Source: Cyclobacteriaceae bacterium
GTDB taxonomy: Bacteria; Bacteroidota; Bacteroidia; Cytophagales; Cyclobacteriaceae
Assembly (NCBI GenBank): GCA_019638255.1
Contig: JAHBUD010000001.1
Coordinates: forward strand, 1,984,001 to 2,048,000
DNA length: 64,000 nucleotides
Direction: 5' to 3'
Part shown: positions 1-9,680 of the stretch, one piece after another
Layout of the letters: the number at the start of each line of letters is the position of its first letter
How positions within the stretch are numbered: the stretch's first letter is position 1
Program-made: the position numbers and the translations under genes
The notes under the pieces: model-generated
What the model was told of the DNA's origin: nothing
Database searches by the model: none
What the model saw: the letters and a program-made list of their open reading frames with translations, nothing else

Positions 1-883
1 CCGATGCGCTTCCACGGTTAATCAGTACCACTACCGGAATTTCAAGATCGGCAGGATTGTCGAGGGTGGAATAAGTAGCATTCTGATCCGTAATTTTTCC
101 TTTTGTGCTCACTACTTTCTTTCCTTTGGGAAGAAACACATTACATACATTCACGGCTTCCATCAGCAAGCCACCAGGGTTGTCGCGTAAATCAAGAATA
201 ACACCCTTTGGATTTTTCTCCTTAAGTTTAAGAAATGCACTCCGTACATTTTTGCCGGCATCGGGTGTGAACTCAGTAAGTTTGATGTAGGCAATATTGC
301 TTTCAAGCATTCCTGAAAAGGGTACATTATTCAGCTTTATTTTTTCGCGCTTGAATTCAAGCTTAATGGGTTCAGGTTGGCCAAGTCGTTTAATGGTTAA
401 GCTTACCGGTTCGCCTACCTGGCCGCGCATAAGGTTACCTGCTTCACGCCTTGATATTTTGCTTAAATCAACTTGATTGATTTTTAAAATTTCATCTCCG
501 ATTTTCAAACCGCCTTTTTGTGCAGCAAATCCTTCCATAATCATAGTTACCACAGTACGGTCACCCATATCGCGTGTTATGGCACCAATACCACCATACT
601 GACCGGTGTTCATGGTGCGGAAGTCTTCAACCTGGTCTTCGGGTATGTAATTTGTATAGGGGTCAAGTGATTCCAGCATGGCATCGATGCCGCTTTTCAC
701 CAGATGATTGGGATTTACCTCATCAACGTAAAGCGCATTGACCTCTTTAAATAATGTAGCGAAAATGTCGAGGTTTTTAGCGATTTCGAAGTAACGGTCG
801 GCTGGAGGAGTAAAGGCAATTGTTACTAAACCCAATAGGGTAATGGCTGCCACAAATTTCAATATCTTCTTCACGTATTTCAT
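1..883 (-). CDS. S41 family C-terminal processing peptidase (3' end missing)
   Basis: This is a periplasmic CtpA/Tsp-type serine protease that would cleave proteins at their C-termini. About 294 residues are visible. They start with MKYVKKILKFVAAITLLG, which forms a membrane anchor or signal segment. A PDZ domain follows at about 85-175, with the GGIGA motif and a typical LKIGDEILKIN turn. The protease core then shows DLRDNPGG. The window edge falls at NRGSAS, just where the catalytic serine of the S41 family lies, so the lysine of the Ser-Lys dyad is outside the window. The gene is divergent from the M16 protease across a 184-bp spacer. Family assignment is firm; the substrate is unknown. 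Confidence 0.93.
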   Translation of the reverse strand, partial: MKYVKKILKFVAAITLLGLVTIAFTPPADRYFEIAKNLDIFATLFKEVNALYVDEVNPNHLVKSGIDAMLESLDPYTNYIPEDQVEDFRTMNTGQYGGIGAITRDMGDRTVVTMIMEGFAAQKGGLKIGDEILKINQVDLSKISRREAGNLMRGQVGEPVSLTIKRLGQPEPIKLEFKREKIKLNNVPFSGMLESNIAYIKLTEFTPDAGKNVRSAFLKLKEKNPKGVILDLRDNPGGLLMEAVNVCNVFLPKGKKVVSTKGKITDQNATYSTLDNPADLEIPVVVLINRGSAS

Positions 884-1067
884 AATTCAAGTAACGAAAG
901 GCATTGGCAATCGGCCATGCACATTAATTGATTGGAAATTTACGGATTTGAAAGGTCTATTTCCTCAACTATTTGGCGAATGAGATTAAATCTTCCTTAG
1001 AGGGCATAAATCCCCATTTTTAACGTTATAGGTTTTACTTACTTTGGAATTCTAAAACCCCTTGTTT

Positions 1068-4028
1068 ATGAAAAGACTTCATTTATTTGGCACACTGATC
1101 TGGGTATTCATTTCCTGCTCAGAAAAGGCAACGTTTGAAACGAAAACAGGTGAAAGCGGAGGATATACCTATGAGTACGTTACGAATGATCCTTTAAATG
1201 CACGGATTTATACCTTAAAAAATGGTTTGAAAGTTTACCTGAGCCAGTACAATGCATCACCCCGGATTTATACGCAGATAGCGGTAAAAGCTGGCGGCAA
1301 AAATGATCCTGCCGATGCCACCGGCTTGGCGCACTACCTGGAGCACATCATGTTTAAGGGAAGTGATGAATTCGGAACACTGGATTGGGAAAAGGAGAAA
1401 GTAATGCTGGACAGTATTGAACGCATGTTTGAGCATTATCGAACGCTAACTGATTCTATTGAAAGAGTTGATTACTACAGTAAAATTGACCGATACTCAA
1501 ATGAAGCCGCTAAACTAGCCATTGCCAGTGAATATGATAAAATGATTACTGAGTTGGGCGGGCAAGGACTTAATGCTTACACCACAGAAGACCGCACAGT
1601 TTATATTAATGATATACCCGCTAACCAGTTGGATAATTGGCTGAAGATTGAAGCCAGTCGTTTTCGTACCATTGTTCCCCGGCTTTTTCACACCGAGTTG
1701 GAGGCTGTATATGAAGAGAAGAATGGAAGCCTTGACGATGATTCGTGGAAGAGTTACGAGGCTTTGTTGCAAGCTATGTTTAAGAAACATCCTTACGGAA
1801 CACAAACAGTTATTGGTACCATCGATCATTTGAAAAATCCATCCATAACGGAAATCAAAAAGTACTTTGATAAATACTATAAGCCGAACAATGTTGCCAT
1901 TTGCCTTAGTGGTGATCTGGATTATGATAAAACAATCAAGCTTATTGATAAGTACTTCTCGGATTGGCAGGTAAACGATAAACTGGAACCGTGGACGGTT
2001 GCGGAGGAGGATCCCATTAGCAGCCCAATAGAAGTAGATGTCTACGGTCCGGATGCCGAGTGGATGTATTTGGCCTTTCGTTTTCCTGGTCGGGGTTCGA
2101 AAGACGAGGGTTTGCTGAAGTTGTGCGACATGATTCTTTCCAACTCGAAAGCTGGTTTGCTTGATCTTAACTTAAAGCAGAAACAGTTGGTTATTGATCC
2201 TTCAAGCTATCTCAGTGAGAGTAATGATTATAACATGCACATTTTTGAAGCGAAACCAAAAGAGGGCCAAAGCCTGGATGAAGTAAAACAACTAATCCTT
2301 GGTCAGATTGAATCGCTGAAGAAAGGTGAATTTGACGACTGGTTGATTGAAGCGGTGATTAATGATATGAAGAAAAACAGAATCCGGTATTATGAGGGTA
2401 ACTGGGGAAGATCAGACGAAATGGTTATGGCCTTTACCAATGGTATTGGATGGGCAGATTATATTGGGTTTACTGAATGGCTTCGCAAGTTTACAAAGGA
2501 AGATGTAGTGAAATTTGCCAATCAATACTATGGAGATAACTATGTGTACTTACGCAAACACACGGGTGAAGACCCCAATAAACGCAGGGTTGATAAGCCA
2601 GCCATTACAAAAGTTGATCTGAATAAAGAAGCAAGGTCACCGTTTCATCAAGCTATACTTGATAATCCCGTTGAAAGGCTTCAGCCAGTTTTTCTTGATT
2701 ATGACACAGATGTTCAAAAATTACCGTTGCACACCGATGTAACCATATTGTATAACCAGAATAAGGAGAATGATCTCTTTCGGTTGTATTATCTATTAAA
2801 TGCCGGAACCAACAACGATCCGAAGTTGCGGACAGCCGTTGAGTACCTGGAGTTTCTTGGAACCGATAAGCTATCAGCTGAAGATGTAAAGAAGGAACTC
2901 TACAAATTAGGTTGTGGGTTCAGCATTTTTGCCAACGAGGAGCAAACCTATATTATGTTGGAGGGGCTTTCAGAAAACATGGAAAAGGCTATTGCTATTA
3001 TGGAAGACCTGTTGATGAATGCCAAGCCGGATGATGAAGCATTAAAAAATCTGAAGAATGATATTTTCAAAAAACGAGAAGATGTTAAGAAAGACCGCTA
3101 CGCAATCATCTATGATGGTTTGATGAACTATGGGAAGTATGGATCATCTTCACCGTTTACAAACGTGCTGTCGAATGATGATGTTCAAAAATTATCCGCT
3201 ATAGAATTGGTTGAGTTGATTCAAGATTTTACTAAAATGAAGCACAAAATACTTTATTATGGACCACTGTCGGAAGAGGGTGTGACAGCAGTATTGAAGA
3301 AGCATCACCCTTTACCTGACGTGTTAAAGGATGTTCCGCCTGCAAAAGTATTTGCGCTTCAGGATGTAACCACTCCCAATGTGTACTGGACGCACTACGA
3401 CATGGTGCAGGCCGAGGCCTACTTCATTTTTAAGGGCGATAAATTCAATAAAGCTAAAATGCCTGCCAGTCGGTTGTTTGGAGAATTTATTGGTACACAG
3501 GTATTTCGTGAACTACGCGAAGCGCAAGGGTTGGCGTATGGCACCTATGCGTATTATGAAACATCATCAACCCTGGCTGGTCATGATGCCTTTTATGGAT
3601 ACATCGGCACCCAGGTCGACAAGCAAGTCGAATCGTTGAATGCTTTGATGAATATTCTCTACACCATGCCCGAAACAGAAGATGGCTTTAATGAAGCTAA
3701 GGAAGCGGTTATCAAACAAATAGAAAGCCAGCGGATAATCAAACAAAATGTGCTGTTCAATTATCTTTCAGCAGAAAGACGCGGGTTAACTTACGATGTA
3801 CGAAAAGATGTTTACGAGCAGGTTCAAAACATGACATTAGGTGATTTGAAAAAATTCCATGAAGAAAACATAAAGAATAGAAAGTATAACCTGGTGATCA
3901 TGGGTAGCCGTGACAAGATTAATTTTAAAGATCTGGGCAGGTATGGTACTATTAAGGAGTTGTCGTTGGATGACCTTTTCGGCTATGGGAAAGTTGAGAA
4001 GATAAACCTGGAATCCCCAAACCAGTAG
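1068..4028 (+). CDS. M16 family zinc metalloprotease, lipoprotein
   Basis: This is an insulinase/pitrilysin-type peptidase of about 986 residues, with two M16 halves fused in one chain. The lipoprotein signal ends in FISC|SEK (Cys about 17), which suggests anchoring on the periplasmic or outer-membrane side. The inverted zinc motif HYLEH is at about 89-93, and the distal glutamate (ELEAVYEEKN) at about 210-215, so the N-terminal half looks catalytically complete. The C-terminal half carries the LREAQGLAYGTY-type substrate-binding region found in this family. I chose the ATG at 1068 over an in-frame TTG six bases upstream. TTACTTTG at 1039-1046 could be a weak -7 element. A strong hairpin terminator follows the stop codon. 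Substrate unknown. Confidence 0.93.
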   Translation: MKRLHLFGTLIWVFISCSEKATFETKTGESGGYTYEYVTNDPLNARIYTLKNGLKVYLSQYNASPRIYTQIAVKAGGKNDPADATGLAHYLEHIMFKGSDEFGTLDWEKEKVMLDSIERMFEHYRTLTDSIERVDYYSKIDRYSNEAAKLAIASEYDKMITELGGQGLNAYTTEDRTVYINDIPANQLDNWLKIEASRFRTIVPRLFHTELEAVYEEKNGSLDDDSWKSYEALLQAMFKKHPYGTQTVIGTIDHLKNPSITEIKKYFDKYYKPNNVAICLSGDLDYDKTIKLIDKYFSDWQVNDKLEPWTVAEEDPISSPIEVDVYGPDAEWMYLAFRFPGRGSKDEGLLKLCDMILSNSKAGLLDLNLKQKQLVIDPSSYLSESNDYNMHIFEAKPKEGQSLDEVKQLILGQIESLKKGEFDDWLIEAVINDMKKNRIRYYEGNWGRSDEMVMAFTNGIGWADYIGFTEWLRKFTKEDVVKFANQYYGDNYVYLRKHTGEDPNKRRVDKPAITKVDLNKEARSPFHQAILDNPVERLQPVFLDYDTDVQKLPLHTDVTILYNQNKENDLFRLYYLLNAGTNNDPKLRTAVEYLEFLGTDKLSAEDVKKELYKLGCGFSIFANEEQTYIMLEGLSENMEKAIAIMEDLLMNAKPDDEALKNLKNDIFKKREDVKKDRYAIIYDGLMNYGKYGSSSPFTNVLSNDDVQKLSAIELVELIQDFTKMKHKILYYGPLSEEGVTAVLKKHHPLPDVLKDVPPAKVFALQDVTTPNVYWTHYDMVQAEAYFIFKGDKFNKAKMPASRLFGEFIGTQVFRELREAQGLAYGTYAYYETSSTLAGHDAFYGYIGTQVDKQVESLNALMNILYTMPETEDGFNEAKEAVIKQIESQRIIKQNVLFNYLSAERRGLTYDVRKDVYEQVQNMTLGDLKKFHEENIKNRKYNLVIMGSRDKINFKDLGRYGTIKELSLDDLFGYGKVEKINLESPNQ

Positions 4029-4032
4029 GTTA

Positions 4033-4073
4033 AGTTGTCCTACGCCTAAAAGGTGTAGGACAACTATTTTTTT
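4033..4073 (+). terminator. Rho-independent terminator after the M16 protease
   Basis: A 14-bp stem (AGTTGTCCTACGCC against GGTGTAGGACAACT, one G-T pair) with loop TAAAA is followed by ATTTTTTTA. It lies 5 bp past the stop of the M16 gene. The opposite strand has no T-run, so it acts mainly on the plus strand. Confidence 0.85.
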
Positions 4074-4296
4074 AGAATTTATCCGGTATCTGAATAACAC
4101 GAAGCACTACCTCGTGTGGATCACCGTCTTTATCAAGCAAACTGAATTTAACAGAGGGGTTGTCGCGGTTCAATTGTGTTTCTACGTTCACAATCTGGTT
4201 ATCCTGTAAATGCTTTTCAAGTTCTTTTTGAAGTATGAACAGGGCATTTGCAAAATCTACCTCAAGGGGACTAGGATTGTAGGTTGATGTTTTCAT
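4072..4296 (-). CDS. Conserved hypothetical protein, 74 aa
   Basis: This is a small cytoplasmic protein with no signal peptide or membrane segment. The first half is predicted helical (LEVDFANALFILQKELEKHL). The second half alternates hydrophobic residues, as in beta strands (VNVETQL, SVKFSLLD, HEVVLRVIQIP). The composition and clear ATG support a real gene, and it is the only long frame in this interval. It lies between fabH and the end of the M16 gene, pointing the same way as fabH, so it may be transcribed from the spacer at 4297-4379. I do not recognise a family and assign no function. Confidence 0.6.
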   Translation of the reverse strand: MKTSTYNPSPLEVDFANALFILQKELEKHLQDNQIVNVETQLNRDNPSVKFSLLDKDGDPHEVVLRVIQIPDKF

Positions 4297-4379
4297 GGGG
4301 TTGATTCAAGATTAAAAAATCAACATTCTAAATCCTTAATGGGTGTTAACCGCACGTTGGGATTTTGAATATTGAATGA

Positions 4380-5378
4380 TTACCACCGTATCAAAGCAGA
4401 AGCCCACGTAAAGCCACTGCCAAATGCGGCCAAACAAATTACGTCATTTTCTTTGATTTTACCTTCTGCCCAGGCTTCGCTCATGGCAATGGGTATGGAG
4501 GCCGCGGTAGTATTTCCATACCGCATAATGTTGTTGTACACCTTTTCGGGGCTAAGCTCCATCTTTTCCTGAATAAACTGGCTGATGCGCAGGTTGGCCT
4601 GGTGGGGCACCAGCAGATTAATATCAGCTTTAGTCATGTTGTTGGCAGCCAGTGCTTCTTTAATCACTTCCATAAAGCGTACCACGGCATGTTTAAATAC
4701 CTGGCTTCCGTTCATTACCACCTTGTAGTGCGTAGTGTCCATAATCTGTTCGGGTTGGCGTTCTTCCCGTGGACGGCTGCTGCCCGGATCGCGTACATAA
4801 AGTTCTTCAGCAAACCGGCCATCGGAGTGGAGATGGGTAGAAAGAATACCGGGTTTATCAGAAGGTTGGAGAATGGCTGCGCCAGCGCCATCGGCAAAAA
4901 TCACGGCAGTATTGCGACCACGGGTACTTAAATCAATAGCGGTTGATTGTATTTCAGCCCCCACTACTAATATGGTTTTATACATGCCTGTTTTAATAAA
5001 CTGGTCGGCAACTGAAAGGGCATAAATAAATCCTGAGCATGCATTACGCAGGTCAAGTGCACCTATGCTTTCCAGTCCTAGTTCACGCTGTAACAACACA
5101 CCAGAGCCCGGAAAGAAATAATCCGGTGTGATGGTAGCGAATACAATAAAGTCAATGTCCTTTTCAGTTAGGTTGGCACGTTGTAAAGCCATGCGACTGG
5201 CTTTTGCGGCCATGTTAGCCACTGTATCTTTTGTAGGATCAACCCATCTCCGTTCACTGATCCCAGTCCGCTCGATGATCCACTCATTGCTGGTATCCAT
5301 GATGGACGATAGATAGTCGTTCGTGATGACTGTTTCAGGTACGTGGTGGCCAAGGCCGACAATTTTGGAATGCTGCAT
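4380..5378 (-). CDS. fabH: Beta-ketoacyl-ACP synthase III (FabH)
   Basis: This enzyme condenses acetyl-CoA (or a branched acyl-CoA) with malonyl-ACP to start fatty-acid synthesis. It is 332 residues, the usual length. The Cys-His-Asn triad is complete: Cys114 in RNACSGF, His in VPHQAN (about 257) and Asn in YGNTT (about 287). The C-terminal AFGSGFTWASALIRW is the characteristic ending of the family. ATG at 5378. It is not beside other fab genes or plsX here, so it is either a stand-alone copy or a paralogue used for branched-chain or special primers; the sequence alone does not separate these. Confidence 0.95.
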   Translation of the reverse strand: MQHSKIVGLGHHVPETVITNDYLSSIMDTSNEWIIERTGISERRWVDPTKDTVANMAAKASRMALQRANLTEKDIDFIVFATITPDYFFPGSGVLLQRELGLESIGALDLRNACSGFIYALSVADQFIKTGMYKTILVVGAEIQSTAIDLSTRGRNTAVIFADGAGAAILQPSDKPGILSTHLHSDGRFAEELYVRDPGSSRPREERQPEQIMDTTHYKVVMNGSQVFKHAVVRFMEVIKEALAANNMTKADINLLVPHQANLRISQFIQEKMELSPEKVYNNIMRYGNTTAASIPIAMSEAWAEGKIKENDVICLAAFGSGFTWASALIRW

Positions 5379-5506
5379 AGCTATGCCTTTTAAATGCGGC
5401 TGAAATTAAGGAAATGTTATGTAATCCTAATGACTGTTAGGGAAATAGTTTTACGGTGAAGTTTCCTACTTAAACGGGTGTTTAAAAATTATGACTACTG
5501 AATCAA

Positions 5507-5932
5507 TTACTTGTAGGCACTGAAACCACGCTCTATGAATTCAAAGAAGCCGTGCTTGAACTCGGCAAATACCTTTGCAAAAGCGGCAACTTCTTCAATA
5601 ACAGAACTGTGTTCTTTAAAATATTCCGTATCAGATTCATTGAGTTCCTGCAGCATAACAGCAAGTTTTTTCTCATGATCTTTCAAATTTTTGCGAAGGC
5701 TATCAACCAGTTCACCACTGTAGTAAGTAATTAAATGCTGATAGTGGTCCACTTGCTTTTTAAATTCCACATGGTTCATTTTTGGTGCATGCTGATCAAG
5801 CAGGTTCTGGAAGAAGACCAACTCACGTTTCCAAAGTTCTGTGGCTGATATCCACTCCAGACTTTCGCGGTGCATGGCTATTAAGCTGGGTTGCAGTATG
5901 TACTTTCCGGTTGCTCCTGTTACTGAAATCAT
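5507..5932 (-). CDS. Hypothetical helical protein, 141 aa
   Basis: This protein has no signal peptide and no membrane span. Nearly the whole chain is predicted alpha-helical, with charged heptad-like stretches (SLEWISATELWKRELVFFQNLL, then VDSLRKNLKDHEKKLAVMLQELNES), which suggests a small helical bundle or coiled coil. The N-terminus is short and uncharged. It stands alone between fabH and the ABC/M1 fusion gene, in the same direction as both, with spacers of about 100-130 bp on each side. A near-perfect dyad at 6003-6017 lies about 70 bp upstream of its start. I do not recognise the family. Confidence 0.65.
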   Translation of the reverse strand: MISVTGATGKYILQPSLIAMHRESLEWISATELWKRELVFFQNLLDQHAPKMNHVEFKKQVDHYQHLITYYSGELVDSLRKNLKDHEKKLAVMLQELNESDTEYFKEHSSVIEEVAAFAKVFAEFKHGFFEFIERGFSAYK

Positions 5933-6002
5933 GGCTGTATAATTTTAGTTATCGATTTTACTAAAAGTGTATTCATTTCAGCACAGTCGGTATGATCACA
6001 GT

Positions 6003-6017
6003 CAGGTTAATAACCTG
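6003..6017. promoter_or_regulatory. Dyad CAGGTTA-A-TAACCTG, possible operator
   Basis: Two 7-bp arms are perfectly inverted around a single central A. The dyad sits between the stop of the ABC/M1 fusion gene (6033) and the start of the 141-aa gene (5932). There is no T-run next to it, so it is unlikely to be a terminator. A protein-binding site is possible but unproven. Confidence 0.3.
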
Positions 6018-6032
6018 ATATAAATCATCAAC

Positions 6033-9000
6033 CTATTTCTTCTCCACTGCTTTCACATTGTCCTCCGGTATGCGGTCAATCAGTTTGTTATATGGATCAA
6101 TGCCGGCTTTAACTGGTTTCTTATCTACGGTAAACTCCAATTTGTGTTCACCTGGTGTCAACCCATGTTTCTTCAGGTATAGCGGAGTTTTTTGCGTCAT
6201 GCCTTTTTCATTTTTTCCATCCTCCGCAAAAATGCCAATCTCAATGAAGTCTTTCCCTTGTCCTTCGCTTACATCACGTCCTGCACTGTCGTAGTATATT
6301 TTTTTCGTTTGTACCGTAAGGCTCACCTTAAACCGATTTTCAGCAAGCTCTTCATAATCAGCTTTGGTTATTCGATTTTCATACAGGGTAATTTTTTCAA
6401 ACGAGTCTTCGAGGTAATACTTCAACGAATCGGGAGTGGCTTCTTTAATGTAGCTATACCATTCATTCGAAGTGGCAAAGGGAGGATTTTGACGGAAGGC
6501 AGCGGTATCAATAAATTTTTTGAAAGCGCTGTTGAGGTTATCCTCACCGATATAATCCTGCAGGGCATATAGAATCAAAGAGCCTTTGTCATACCATACA
6601 TAGGCGCGAGAATCATTATTCAACAACGTTTCCTCGAATTTACTTTCAGTAGATCGTCCACGCAGGTACCGGTCAAGCGAATATTTTAGCCGGTTTTGCA
6701 TGCAATCTTTTCCATACTCATGTTCCAGCACCATCAAGGCCGAGTATTCCGCCATGGATTCTGAAATCTGGTTGGCTCCACGCGTAAAGCTGGGTGTTAC
6801 CTGGTGGCCCCACCATTGATGGGCCACCTCATGAGCGGTTACATAAAAAGCATAATCTGTTTTATTCGGATCACTGAAGTCGGCAGCCCAGCCGAAACTT
6901 TCGGAGTAGGGAACAGTATTGGGAAAAGACTGCGCAAAGCCTGCGTACCTAGGGAATTCAAGTATGCGCATTTGTGTGTACTGATACGGACTGAAGTTCT
7001 TGGAGAAGTAATCCAGTGAAGCTTTAACCGATTTTACAAACCGATCGAGATTGTACGTGTGGGTAGGATGATGGAATATTTCTATGTTAACCTGTTCATC
7101 GTTGTCACCGTGCCACACATCGCGCAGCACAGCGTAACGGGCTGATGAGAAGTTGGCGAATAAATCCATTTCTGAATTCATTTTATAGTGATAATACTTC
7201 CGGCCATTTTCTTCCCATTCTTTTTCCAGGTATCCCGGAGCAATGGCTATCTGATCAGCAGTGGTACTCACCGTAGCTTCAAAGGTTACGTAATCGGCAT
7301 CGTTATTAAACAACAGCGTACTTAAGCCATACGGATCATTCTGTGGCGGTGCAGAATAGTCTTTCTTGGGCAGTCCATGTTTCTTGCGCTCTTTGTCACT
7401 GTTAATTTTATCGCCTGAATAGCCAAAGCTGGGAAAGATTCTCAGGTCGAAGAATGTTCCATTGTACACCATTAGTCGGCCAAGGCCATTATTTGGAAAC
7501 CCTTTGTAGCGGGCATCAACCTGTACTTCCATCAAAAGCGTATCACCTGGTTGCATTGTTTTTGGCAGCAGGTAGAAATAAATCGAGTTTGTTTTATCCT
7601 CAATAACCCTTTGCAGGTCCGTGCCTTCAATACGCAGCATTTCTATGGTCATATCGCTACCGTGTTCAAGCATCAGCGAGTCGATTGGATGATTTGTTTT
7701 ATTTACGAGCAAGAATTTACCATAGGCACGTGCAGCACGTTCTTCAGGGTAAAGATCCATGTTAATCTTGAGGTCAGTTACTTTTGGCTGGGGAAAAAAT
7801 TCATATTTTTTGTATTTCTTTTCAAACTCAACCCCGATTTTAATACTCTCTTTATTTGTACGATACGTATTGAGCACACTTACATTGTAATAGATGAATG
7901 CACCGGATCCCAACCACAGCAGGGTGAAGAATGTAAGTGAGGCAGCTGATGTTTTTGAAAACCGTTGCTTCATCAGTTTTATCCTTGCTTTAAAACCAGT
8001 TTCCGAACCCCGGTTCCAAAACAAGTTTCCGATGATGAGGAAAATAATACCCAGGCTTAGCCAGTATACATTAAACCACGTCAGGGGCCCAAGAAAATGC
8101 CCGAAGCCATTCATGTCAGATACCCGGTAGCCGGGGGTGTAGCTGTAGAAGAACAGATTATAATCCAGCTCCGCAAAATTTCTCAACCCGAACATGGCTA
8201 TCCAAATACCAATAGATACTACATGGCCCATGAATTTATTATGAACAAGGATGTGGACAATGAATGCCAGCATGATCAGTTGCAGGTATTCCGGTAGCTC
8301 AATCAAATACAGATCAGTGAAATACATGCTGAACTGAAAATTAAAATACCCTTTAATAATTTGGTTGAGTACCCCACAAACCAATATCAGGTTAACCAAC
8401 ATCAGGCTCACCAATACAAGCGAAAGAAATTTTGATCCATACACGACCCAATTGGGAATAGGCAACGCATCAGAGATGTTTGAGTAATGCACGGTTTTAT
8501 CGCGGTGCACTACCTCACCCGTGTAAAAAATGATGATGATGAAAACAAAGATGATGTAGTTGAAATCTTTTACCTCCAGCATGTAGTAGGTGAGGGGGAG
8601 GGAAGGTGTGCCAAACGTCATATCGCCAAACCATCCATCCAGAAAAAGAAATAAAACACCGGCCAGCAGTATGGCAATGAAATAAAAGTCTTTGGTAATG
8701 TTCCTGAACTCAAGAAATGCAAGCCGGAATAATTTTTTAATAAATATGTTTTGCGAGTACATTTTTTGTACAACCGGCAAATCGGTTAACGAACGCATTT
8801 TCTTTTCGTCACGCTCCTCTGTTTTCTTACCAGCTCCCAACGAAACTTCCAACAGGCTTTTGAAAGAAAAACGAAAATAGGTAAAGGTAAACAGCACCAG
8901 GCTTACGCCAATCCATACAATACGGTTAATCAGAAAATTACCCTGAAGCGGTATGAGTAAATTATTTTGTTCGTACGGTGTCCAGTATTTGGTGGCATTT

Positions 9001-9653
9001 TGGTACGTGGTTAGGGCAAATGGATCGAGTATATCAACGAGGTCTTTATTGTCAAGATCCTGTGTCAGCGCTGTAGTCAGTAGGTAGCCTATGAAGAGTA
9101 ACACACTGGCAACATAGGTTGATAATATTTTTCGCGTAAGCGCTACCAATGCAAAGAATATGGTGCCGGCAAAGAAAATGTTTGGTAGCGTTATAACCAG
9201 CAGGGGGTAGAGGTAATGACTTAGTTTAAATGGCCCGTATCTCTCTGGCTCAATTTCGCCCGAGAGCAAGCCTAGCGGTTCACCCGACCATAAGCCAAAA
9301 ATGAACCCCGTGCAGACAATGAATAGGATAACAAACGATCCGAGGTAACGTCCCATGAAATAGGCTTTTTCACGGATGGGGTAGGTGAAAAAATAATCTT
9401 TTGTCTGGTATTCCAAATCGCGATAGATGGGTACGCCCATAATGGCCGAGGCCATCAGGATTTGAAATATGCTCATGATGGCGAGCATGGTGGCAATGGC
9501 GTGCGGTGAGTTGACAAACGTTTTTTCAGAGGCTGGCCCGCTGCCGTAAATACCGACTGTAAAAGCAAATAAAAAAAGAATACCGAAGTAAGCCCATGTA
9601 GCGGGGCGCTTTAATCGGTATTTTAATTCAAATAAAAATATGGAAAGAAACAT
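6033..9653 (-). CDS. ABC-2 type permease fused to an M1 family aminopeptidase
   Basis: This 1206-residue fusion begins with an ABC-2 permease of about a dozen hydrophobic segments (about 1-560). It has two similar halves, each with the DLEYQTKDYFFTYPIREKAY- or HRDKTVHYSNISDALPIP-type loop. After one more membrane segment (about 580-600) comes an extracytoplasmic M1 metallopeptidase. Its zinc site HEVAHQWWGH lies at about 943-952, with the third ligand in ESMAEYSALM about 20 residues later. The partner ATPase is encoded immediately upstream on the same strand, with a 27-bp gap. Permease-M1 fusions next to an ABC ATPase are known in Bacteroidota, but their substrate is not established. One possibility is export coupled to peptide trimming at the membrane. 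Confidence 0.92.
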   Translation of the reverse strand: MFLSIFLFELKYRLKRPATWAYFGILFLFAFTVGIYGSGPASEKTFVNSPHAIATMLAIMSIFQILMASAIMGVPIYRDLEYQTKDYFFTYPIREKAYFMGRYLGSFVILFIVCTGFIFGLWSGEPLGLLSGEIEPERYGPFKLSHYLYPLLVITLPNIFFAGTIFFALVALTRKILSTYVASVLLFIGYLLTTALTQDLDNKDLVDILDPFALTTYQNATKYWTPYEQNNLLIPLQGNFLINRIVWIGVSLVLFTFTYFRFSFKSLLEVSLGAGKKTEERDEKKMRSLTDLPVVQKMYSQNIFIKKLFRLAFLEFRNITKDFYFIAILLAGVLFLFLDGWFGDMTFGTPSLPLTYYMLEVKDFNYIIFVFIIIIFYTGEVVHRDKTVHYSNISDALPIPNWVVYGSKFLSLVLVSLMLVNLILVCGVLNQIIKGYFNFQFSMYFTDLYLIELPEYLQLIMLAFIVHILVHNKFMGHVVSIGIWIAMFGLRNFAELDYNLFFYSYTPGYRVSDMNGFGHFLGPLTWFNVYWLSLGIIFLIIGNLFWNRGSETGFKARIKLMKQRFSKTSAASLTFFTLLWLGSGAFIYYNVSVLNTYRTNKESIKIGVEFEKKYKKYEFFPQPKVTDLKINMDLYPEERAARAYGKFLLVNKTNHPIDSLMLEHGSDMTIEMLRIEGTDLQRVIEDKTNSIYFYLLPKTMQPGDTLLMEVQVDARYKGFPNNGLGRLMVYNGTFFDLRIFPSFGYSGDKINSDKERKKHGLPKKDYSAPPQNDPYGLSTLLFNNDADYVTFEATVSTTADQIAIAPGYLEKEWEENGRKYYHYKMNSEMDLFANFSSARYAVLRDVWHGDNDEQVNIEIFHHPTHTYNLDRFVKSVKASLDYFSKNFSPYQYTQMRILEFPRYAGFAQSFPNTVPYSESFGWAADFSDPNKTDYAFYVTAHEVAHQWWGHQVTPSFTRGANQISESMAEYSALMVLEHEYGKDCMQNRLKYSLDRYLRGRSTESKFEETLLNNDSRAYVWYDKGSLILYALQDYIGEDNLNSAFKKFIDTAAFRQNPPFATSNEWYSYIKEATPDSLKYYLEDSFEKITLYENRITKADYEELAENRFKVSLTVQTKKIYYDSAGRDVSEGQGKDFIEIGIFAEDGKNEKGMTQKTPLYLKKHGLTPGEHKLEFTVDKKPVKAGIDPYNKLIDRIPEDNVKAVEKK

Positions 9654-9680
9654 GTCTGAAGGATTTTAGTAAAGTGATGA